Positions 47,970 through 58,600 of a stretch of DNA of 64,000 bases are shown here, one piece after another. The translations under genes were made by a program, and so were the position numbers. The number at the start of each line of letters is the position of its first letter. Position 1 is the first letter of the stretch. Under the pieces are notes generated by a model. That model made no database searches, was not told where the DNA came from, and was given only the letters and a program-made list of their open reading frames with translations. Source of the stretch: Mya arenaria. Lineage: Eukaryota; Mollusca; Bivalvia; Myida; Myidae. Location: contig NC_069123.1 of assembly GCF_026914265.1 (NCBI RefSeq), forward strand, positions 47,996,949 through 48,060,948, in the 5' to 3' direction.

Positions 47970-49621
47970 ACCTCCAAGCTTACTTAACCACTTACAATTC
48001 GATTATATCCATATGAAATAAGTCTCAATTATTAAATGATCACCAAAAAGGAGGTTTGGATGGAAGTACCAGAAGCGCATGCAAAACGTTTAAGAATTAA
48101 AAGAGTTTATAAGACACTTTTCATGTATTTATTTATTTGTGATACACATATACGCTCATATATACAATGTTTCCATAATGCCATGACTGTTACTGTATTG
48201 CACATACATTGACAAAGTTTCTAATTGGTCACCTGTGATTTTTTTGTAATAAACATATCAAGGAAACTAATACAAGTTATAACAGTTCTGTATGCATTAA
48301 TAAAGCCTGTGCATTTTTTAATACCATGGTATTGGTAAAATTAGAGGAGTATTGGTAACTTTTGTTCTGTTCTGTTCAGACTTCTGCAATGTTTTTGGCG
48401 AAACGAAATGGTTTCAAATTTTGTGTTTCTTAAATATGAATTTAGCAAATATTTCTCATTCCAGAGCAAGTATTTCATTAACAAAAAATCTCATTTAGTA
48501 TATGGAAGGGGTTATATCTCGGTAGATTTTGATGAAGATGAAAAACTGTAAGGCATATTATTCTTTTTACCTTCAATGTTATTTCTTACACACTTGCGAC
48601 TTCACATATATATATTGCAATTTGAAAGATGACCAATTAAAAAGTTGTTCAGTGTAAAGTAAAAATTGAACACAATAAAACCCAATAACAATTATTTGTT
48701 CTAATTTCATTTTTAACAATATAAACGTATAATTTGTTTATATATAATGTATATTGTAATAAAAATGTGATTGAAACAAGAGCTGTCACAGAAACGTGAC
48801 AAATGCCCCCAACTGGGCTTTAATTAATGGATGGATATCAATTAGTATATAAAATTCGTATATGTTGAATAAATGGATTGATTCCCGCTTACCTTAATAA
48901 ACACATTCAGATGCTGTAGAACTGTGTGTAGATTGTTTAAATTTCAAATATCAGTTGAGATAAAAAGTAGTGTGCACTATGCGGGACACACAATAATATT
49001 TGAACAGTAATGGCTGAGACAAACAGTATTGCTATGGTATCGTATATTGTATAACATTGTCATACAAGTGTGGCCATAACGTTTGAGGTGACAGCAATAA
49101 TCTTATGTATGAAATCCGTTACGCTGTGCTCTACATTTTTGTGACGTTTGATTGAATTTCCATATTGTAAACAAAGTAATGGCTGAGACACGAACTCTAT
49201 CAACTATAACGTTAACCTCCAAAATGCGTGCGTGACCTTTGAGATAAGAGAGCAAATTTAATGTGAGAGTTCTACAATTCTGTGAATCATCAATAATTAC
49301 AGAATACAATATGAAATAATAATGATCAAAGTTAATGCCAATACAAGGATATAACGGGCGGATGAATCTACGAAGTGATAAAACGACCGACCGGACGTAC
49401 AGTTCGAATACTCTTTGCCATCTTAGGGAGCAACCCTTCGAGGGCATAATAAAACAACAATGTGTATAGTATATAATATATGCAAATACAACAGATACAC
49501 TTCTTTTGCACTTTGAATCATGGATGAACACTGGTAGCGTCAATCTAATTATCACAGTGAGGTACTTTTGGTAGATGCCCAATATACAGTGGTGCTGCAC
49601 GGTATGTGGTGTCAGGGTTGT
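47970..49621. other. Convergent intergenic region with poly(A) signals
   Basis: Lies between the stop codons of the secreted-protein gene (plus) and the PhoPQ-related gene (minus). Plus-strand AATAAA at 48248-48253 and 48299-48304 would end the former with a UTR of about 300 nt. A member of the acaagagctgtcac..gtgacaaatgc dispersed repeat sits at about 48776-48820. A 165-codon open frame on the minus strand (49600-49103) lies in the presumed 3' UTR of the neighbour and has no recognisable domain. Confidence 0.5.
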
Positions 49622-52600
49622 TCACACGAGCGTCCCCCGGCAACCGTCGCCGCTGCATGCCGGAAACGGGTACGTGTCAGGGATGACGAGTGTCTGGGTG
49701 GTGAACTCAAGCACGGAGTCGTCCAGACCCGGGAACGTCACCTACAACCATACACGGCAAGATAAAGGTTGCATTTGGGAGAGTTTATATAGGACGCGTA
49801 CACTTCCTGTGTCTGATGTCATCAACATGGTGTTTTTAGCATATCCACTAGAGTGTAATATAAATGAACTATATTCGAGTATGATATTGAACGCCGGAAA
49901 ATCAATTATTAATTTAAATCTTTTATGATTTATCAAGAAGATGTTTGGTGTACTTGAATGAAGAACGCGGTCCAACCAACATCCGGATTTTTGAATTCCA
50001 CTTCCCAAGACAGATCACTCTGGAATAAACACAACCCGTTCAGAAAGTACATGTATTCAAAAACATCACTTATGAGTTATCATAAACGGACAACCCCGAG
50101 CATTTTAGGGATGCCTATTGTCGTTACTATCGTTACTCGTCGCATTAATGATGTTCGCGAATCCAACAAGTAACTCGTAACCCTGACATACTCACGAGTT
50201 GGCGTATAAACCGTTGTTACTTTTACTGTAAGCGTTATACAGCATTTTTATTCAGTCAAAACTGTTCAGAAACTTTGACGCAAGCACGTGCGCTATCTTG
50301 TGTTAAGTAACATCCGGATCAAGTTGAAATAATAATTATGCAATATCTGAAAATACCATGTACTCCTTATAGAACATGGAAATATACTCGATCACTGCTC
50401 GATATGAAGCGGATAGAATTTTGCCACTACCCATGTATTAAGCATTAACCCGAGTATAAATGAGAATAGGTAAGCCAAACATGTACATGATTTTGTCTTT
50501 TGTCATGTTTTAATGACTAGTTTGCTCTTTCTTTAAACAAATTCACACCTCAACCGGTTTCAATTTACATTTGAAACAGTTTAGAAATGTGCGCCTTTAC
50601 ATAATTAATCAATAAAGTTATAAACATATCTTAAATGTTTTTACTTTGAAAGGGCACATGGTATATACATAATTTGCAAGAAAACGAAACAAACTATATT
50701 ATTACGACTAATAATTAGCTCTTACCGTGGGAGTGACATACTGCTTACGCCAGATAACCGGGTGGACCTGTGGCTTTCTGGGGTCATTGGGGGTCCCGCG
50801 AAGTAATCGGAAGTCTTTTCTGAAAGTGGATCAGATGCCATTTTTAACATGTTTGGTATCGTTTTCTCTCATGCATAGGTAGATTTAATAATTTATTGGC
50901 ACTCATAATTTATCGATCAACCCAATTATTCCTACGTTACCTTTTTCCATCGAGGGTGGTGGCGTAGAAGCAGTGGACTGTAGTAGGCGTCGTGTCGGTC
51001 GTCAGGCTAATCTGTCCGCCCGTCGACGTCTGCAGATAAGTATGGCAACATGATAAACTATTTTAATGTGGCAAGCATGAACACAAACTGCTTACGATAC
51101 TACTGCGCGTATAAACATGAAATATTCTGGTTTTACCTCCATGTATTCTGATATTTGTATAGCCAAAATGGTGTCTGTCATCTCTAAAGAATTCAAATGT
51201 ACATTTAATGAAATGCGGATGTTTAAAAACATAATTTTGACACTTTACCGCCAGATTTGGACTGGATTAATTTTAAAGTGAACGTCTTCGAAAATGATAT
51301 ACAGCAATTTAAACCTAGTGATCATGTCTCAAAAAGTCCTCCTACCGTGTTAAGTTTCCAATTCAACTGCGGTAGTTTCTTATCCTGAAAAGGTTTATAA
51401 ATCTCTGTCATGTGTTTCAAATGAAAACAACAACAACAACAACATTGTTTAAAGATGAGCAACATTGATTATATTTTCTTTTTTGAACAAGTTTAACATC
51501 TTCAAAGTGATTCTCAGACTCTTCATTAACTGCAGTTTCTATGATCTGCTCTATTTCATCAATGAGACAAAATGGTGTTAATCGCTCACATTCATGACTG
51601 AGAGGTAGAATGCCCGAATGCCGAACAGTAATCCAATCTCATGGCCCGCTAAGCTGTGCTCCGCGTTAGGAACCATCCTGGAAGTGTCAATTGTAGTGTT
51701 TATTACACGTGAGTCTATTCAATTCTGATTTATAAATGAACAGCCATGATGTTACCATAAGACATGAACATTGCATTTGTTGAGTAAGGTTAGCGACCAG
51801 AAAACCTAGATCATATTTAAGATAATCATCAAAGGTAAAAAAAAAAAAATATTGTTAATGTGTTGGGAAGTATTTATTGCGAGATCAGAAAGCAAATAAA
51901 CAGACCACACACATGATAGCATCATGGAAGCGTGTTTAAATTTCATTAAAAAACTAAATCAAGTGTTAAAACTCTAGCGTACAGTATGTGCAATAACCTG
52001 GGTGTAATGATCTCTTATAAAAAACAGCAACTCAGAGTCGCAACTGGTTTAAACTTTAAATGCTGTCATGTATGGTGAATAATGCACTTTCTCCAGTCTT
52101 TGCTCTAATATGAAAATAAATCTATTGAAATCAGAATGATATAGGTCCCATTGAACTAGGTAAGTATAGCATACAAGAACGTGTTTCTAAAAACTACTTT
52201 TGTGCCATCAAAATCACAATTCGGATATTGTATAGGACAGAAAATCAGAAATTAACACCAGCGCAATCAATCGTCAATGAGCATATATTAAAAGAACAGC
52301 AATAATGACAATGTATGAATATAAACGTACCTGAGGTATTTTGGTCCCATTAGATCGTCAAAGTAGAACCTGGAGTCATCGATCATGAAGAACTCGTCCC
52401 CTCCAGTACTGATGATATATTTGGGCTTGTTCATATAACGCTCGTTGTACGCTGCAACATTAGCGGCATAGAACACGTGTTATTCAGATATCATGTAGAC
52501 ATTTGGTTGTGCACTATGAACAGGTTAACGCTGTTTACTCGCATATACATGAGATATTCTTGTAAAATAAAACCATTTTGATAGTGATAAAACACTGGAT

Positions 52601-55600
52601 AATCATTTTGTTCAAATACATATTGTTTGTATTACACTGAAAACCTACATTTGTTTAATTATAAATAAAACTGAATTGTTTATCGTACACTAATGAACGT
52701 TTTCAGGTTTTACATCAGTTTTAAAAGAGTGTGAAACAACTATTTTATCAGAACTATTTTAATTAATCATACGGCATTCGGCGGATGTATACACGGATGT
52801 TCACATTATATTGTAATGATGGCGGCAATGATATGGGATAATGACTCGATCAACTTTTTAAGTAGTCAGATGGGATTATGCTTCGTTGCAAAAAAACTTG
52901 AGCCATACACAGAACAAGGACTGAAGTATGTGCACGCGGAGGTTTCTAAAGTAATGGCCGCTGTCCCACCTTGCACAGTCCAATGCAGTCGAACATACGG
53001 CAGTAACATAACAAGGTAAAGCACCTTCATACTAATGAGATTATTGATGACAGTTCTACATCCATAATAATTATTACTATGCTAGGAAAATAATGCTTTA
53101 AACTGACTTTCTCGTGTTTCAAGATGTTTGTTTTGCTGTACGATATCTGATGTATTTAATGATTTGTAATTGTAAGATGTTTTCACTCCTTAAGCCTACC
53201 TTTTGAAATAGATAAATCAATACACATTGAATTACAATAACAATAAATCTAAAACGAACGATTATTGTATATCGATTGAATACAGTGTTTGGTATTGATT
53301 AGGCACAAATAAATCTTTCATTGATAGCTGGTGCAAAAGTTGTCGGGGTTGGAAAAAATGGTTGGACCAGTTTAGAAGAAAAAGAGTTCCATTAAACATA
53401 GCTCGATGTCATTCATGGAAATGGAACGAGTCATACCAGGATATTATTGAATTTTATTGTCCAAATGAATGGGAGACTATTCCCGGTATACGAGACATAG
53501 CTTGCAGCTGTCATATTTGGAAGAATTGCACAAAGTTTAAGATCAAGTCTTTTGTAACATCCAATGTACAGAAAGTCAGAAATAAGTATGTGGCCCACAA
53601 CCAGGATTTGAAAGTCAGCGATGATCAAAAGAGTGAAATATTCGATGCTCTACAAGACCTTGTAAAGGACAGTGACATTTCCAACATTGATACTAGAGAA
53701 TGCATAGAACAACTTATAAACATTCAAAATGGCGATGTTTGCAACGAAGTTACACGCATGTTACATATGCAACTCAAGATTGATCAGCATCAAGTGACAT
53801 TAGAAAGTATTGAGAAGACAGTTGAAAGGATATTAGCACAGACCTTTGACAGCCAACATCCTGGATTAAACGTTCGGAACATTTGCAAGACAGCATTTGG
53901 TCAGCTTACAAAGTGTTTTGTCATATGTTTTATGGTCATGATTATTGCAACCATGATTATTGCATTTACGTTCACGTACGTAAACACACCGAAACAAGGC
54001 ATCGTTGAACAGTACAGTGGTAAGGTGTTTTTTTTTTTAAATTTGAAATATCTTTTAAAATCAAAACCGATAGTTCAGCTGCAAACAATTTAGGAAAACC
54101 CCATTTATCTTTAAGATTTAAAAGATTAGTAGCAAACTAGCACACCTGCATTTTTGAATATTGATTTATCTGTAATACAAAAACCATTGTAGAACATACA
54201 ACTATGCACTTGTCTACTTGCAGATACATGTATTTCCGAGGATTATTCATTTCCAGTACCACAAGATCTGCCTTTGAACGGCTATTTTTCTAACCACGGA
54301 CCCCTCGTTGGAAGGGACTGGCTTTTTGCTGAATTAGAAAAAGATATATTTAAAGATGATAAAATGCATGGCATAATTATAAAGGCTGAACTAGGATATG
54401 GGAAATCCGCTTTGGTCAATCAAGTATTATGCGCAAAGGATGGCGAAAAGGGAAGTCACATGAAAGCGAACGTTGTTGCGTTTCATATTTGTAAGTTTGA
54501 TGTCGCAAGCACAACTAACCCGGCCAGATTTGTCACGAGAACAGCAGGACTTCTATCATCAACAATTCCAGAATATAAAACCTTTCTCAAAGAGAAGCTT
54601 CCAGCTGACTCAATCATATATGATCGGTTTGAATGTGAACGAGAAATTGAAGCATGCTTTGATCAGGCCATTACTATTCCTTTTCAAAAACTAAACAATA
54701 TCAACATGGGCGTTCGCGCAAACAAACTATTCGTTATAGATGCCATTGATGAATGTGTTGACCCTCGTGTCAATAAAAATCATATAATGGATATTTTACT
54801 TTCAAGGATGTGGAAATTTCCAAAATGGATTAAATTCCTGATTACATCGAGACATATAAATCTTTCTGAAGATATTCTCCGATATTTTCACGAAAAGCTG
54901 CTTCTTGCGCAAGATTCAAGAAATGTCGAAGATATAAATAAATATATTATAGACAACATGCCTGTGTCTGTAGATGCCGATATTCTCTTGAAACAGAGTG
55001 GTGGAAACTTTCAATATGTTATAAGTGTACTGGAGCTCGAGGAAAATATATTGAATATCAATCAAAGCTTACCCCGATCGATGGATGACATTTATAATCA
55101 TAATTTTGATAGATTGTTTCCTAACCAAGAAAGTTTTGACATGGCAAAAACGACTTTTGAAATTGTTGCAGCTTCATATTTCAGAAAACCGTCGGACCAA
55201 CTAAACGATCTGCTTTCTTGGAATAAAAACCAACTTTACGGTAAAGCTACATTACAATTTGATGTACTAAGTCATTTTATTGCAAACCAAAGTGAAGGGT
55301 TGACATTTTATCATCAGTCGCTTTTTGTTTGGTTGACAAGCAACACAAACCAAAAATACAGGATTTCTGTTCCAAATGGACATGGGATGATTTCAAACTA
55401 CTATTTGAATAAATCACTCATAAGTACAGTATCAGATCTGGTTAAACTTTCCATTCACGTTGCGGAGTCAAGGAATGAAACACTTCAGACCAGGTTTATG
55501 TCCCTTCGTTTAGGCGAATTTAAACAGAACCCTATCCACGAGTTCATTCGAAGATACTCCTCTGTAGCGGGACTAAAACTGTTATTTCACCACTTTCCCC

Positions 55601-58600
55601 GATTGAATGATATGGACAAATACGGCGAAACTATGGCGTTTATTGCAGCCAAACAAGGACATACAATGCAACTGAAATATCTGGAAACACACGGGAATAT
55701 CTTTACCTTTAGAAAACACAGCAATGATGTTTTATATAAGAATTATTTGCCAACAAGGTTAGGTCAGAACGAAACATTATCTGGATTTAATTTGTTACAT
55801 GTTGCTACGATGTATCATAGGATTGACGCAGTTAGATATTTACTTACAAAGCTTGATACACCTACCATTCAACAGAAAACTGCCATGGGTCACACTGCAG
55901 ATGAAATTGCATGCGAAAAGGGATTTTTAGACATTCTCTCTGTTCTGAAACCATCAGCCGATAAGTTTGTGAATTGTATGTATTACGCTGCTGCGGAAAA
56001 TCATATTGAATTGATAAAGATTTTATCGGAAGAAATGAAATCCTCGCAGATTGAATGCGTTTCTGACAGTGAATCACAACTGGCGTTTGACCAAGTGACA
56101 GAAATAGCTTTGGACAATTGGTACGAAAAAGACCCGTCACAACTCCTAGATTTGTCGTTGTCTATCAGAGCAATGAAAGACACACCCCTCCATATGGCCG
56201 TTAGAAGGTTCTCCGTAGACGTTGCAGAATTTTTGATAGACACATATCCTAATCTTTTGAATTGCAATAATGCGTTTGGAATAACACCAATGTTACTTGC
56301 AGTAAACTTGAACAGATCTTCCCTATTTAAAGGAATGGTTAACCAGGTTATGTTGGACAAATGCTCTGAAAGATCGTTGGTAATTAACAAAACCTTAGAG
56401 CATACCTGGATGGGTTATTCAGATATTGGCTTTATACATTACCTTGTGATGTTTGGAATATGTGACAACTTCTGCATCCCGGGGATGACATTCGCCCACC
56501 TTGCTGTGCTTCATAACAGACAACACATGCTAAAGTTTGTTCATTCTAAGTATGGCTCAATGTTTGAATGGAATGTTAAGGACTATTCAGGGAGATATCC
56601 TCATGATTACAAAGGAATATCTGACACTGTATTATACCGATGTAAGAAATTCTTCTCTCTAGTTGATTCTGGTTTACTGGAAAACCAGATACATTGATAC
56701 ATGGTATTAAACAGAAACTACGAGAGACAAGGAGGATACGTTTTCTAGTACGTTTTCATGATTCCTAGCCTCTGATCCCATTTCACAACATCTTTTGTAC
56801 GATAAGGTTTGGTCAGGTATTGAACTCTTGATCTCCAATAGGAGAAGACTCTAGATAAACCCTGTGTACGAGATAAACCCTGACAGATAAATATATACAA
56901 GTATGGACTGACAATGTTATGCGCCTTGGATTTTTATGTTTAAACTTTTGGCTACTGAGCTTGTTTCTGTAGTTTTTCACATAAGTATTAGAAGTTGTGT
57001 GGTTTGTATCATATATTACATAGACTGGATTTTTTTGTGTTCTACGTTTACAATATAATACTACTATGGCAGTAACATATATGTCGGCGGAAATGGAGGG
57101 CGGGATGCTACTCACAGATAGGGTCTATGATGGCAGCCATAGCCTTGATGTAGGGGTTGTCCAGCTCGGCAGTAAAGTTCAGGTCGTAGTAGTCGCCAAA
57201 CGCGAACGTCCATCCGCCCAGCGACCGAAAGTAATGGTGCAGGTTCTATCACACAATGTAGAATATGTGTATTTAAAAATGCAAATAAACTGAAACCGTT
57301 TGAGAAACGATAAATGCTTATAAATATAGGTTTTAAATTATCATTTGTGTTTTATTGCAATCGGTTTTGTGAATAATTAATTGTTTGTAAATTATGTTAA
57401 AGGAGTAACTGCTGATCTGGTCTAATGGCTTGATTTAGTCAAACCGAAGAAATGACGAGTTGTTTATGCATTAATAATTGGCTGCTGAAGGAAATACAGA
57501 CACATGGATATAAGTGTTTTTACCATATGCAATCTAATACAATTTTTGGTAAATCCTATTTAAATACTATAGCCTTACTGTCTGCATGTGTAGAAGGTCC
57601 ATAACGATGGGTGCTATGGCAACCACGCGCTTGTCTACCGCTCCGACAGTCCACGTGGTCCAGCCCCGCTGAAGTCACACAGTATTTGCCATATAATACA
57701 CATCGTTTACTTGAATGTTATAATTTTATAAAACGCTGGACTTGATTGTAATTGCATCAATAAGTTTGATCTTTGAAGGTCAGACAGTCAGGTCAGAACT
57801 GGCCCCAATTTTAGGATGTCTTATATCAGGATCAAGCTCAGTGCACTATTTTTGATTAAGTTTAACATGTGTAATATTCTCTTTTTGAAAGAGTGGTGAG
57901 GCCTTTAAAGGGACGGAACACCAGATGATACAATTGCAAGAAAAAAAAGAAAATTGTCAAAACTTGTTTGAAATGACATCATCTGTATATTTATCTGTAC
58001 TAATTAACAGATATGATTCATTCAAACTGGGAAACCATCATGCGCCATTTATAAGCGGGGAAACTACATGAGACAGCAACATGAGTGTTGCGTTCATTCT
58101 TGTGAAATGATGCATTATCGGCATCCTACTATGAGGAAATACTGTATTTGCCGATTGTTGGACCATCTGGTGTCTAGTCCCTTTAAAGGAAATACTATTT
58201 GTGATAAATAAGATAAAATACATTTTTGTTTTATAAAATCATATTTAAGTATGTATTTTTTCTAAATGAAATAGGATACTTAAGTGACGGGCTTTTAAGG
58301 TGTTTCTCTGAGAAACCGGGGCCTAGGTAAAACTGCCGCGAAGCGTGGTTTTCAGCAGTGTTTGCAAAAACAGAACGTTTATATCAAGTAAAAGGGTACA
58401 TACATGAGTCTGCTACGCAAATATTATAAACTACATATCCTGGTAAACATACTGACCTTGGATGCGCCGGCGACGAGGAACCTGTTGGTCGGCTGTCCGT
58501 GCTTCTTCATCGTCAAATCATTCATCGTGTCCAAGGCACGTACACCAGCCTACATCACATATAAAAATGATATAATAGCACAGAGTTCACTTATGCGGAT

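Noticed and set aside
49103..49600. 165-codon open frame, minus strand
   Set aside because: It lies in the presumed 3' UTR of the PhoPQ-related gene, has no domain, signal or splice support, and is plausible by chance.
55862..56390. Two long minus-strand frames within the NACHT gene
   Set aside because: They are antisense shadows of the 824-codon plus-strand exon; the plus strand carries the recognisable domains.
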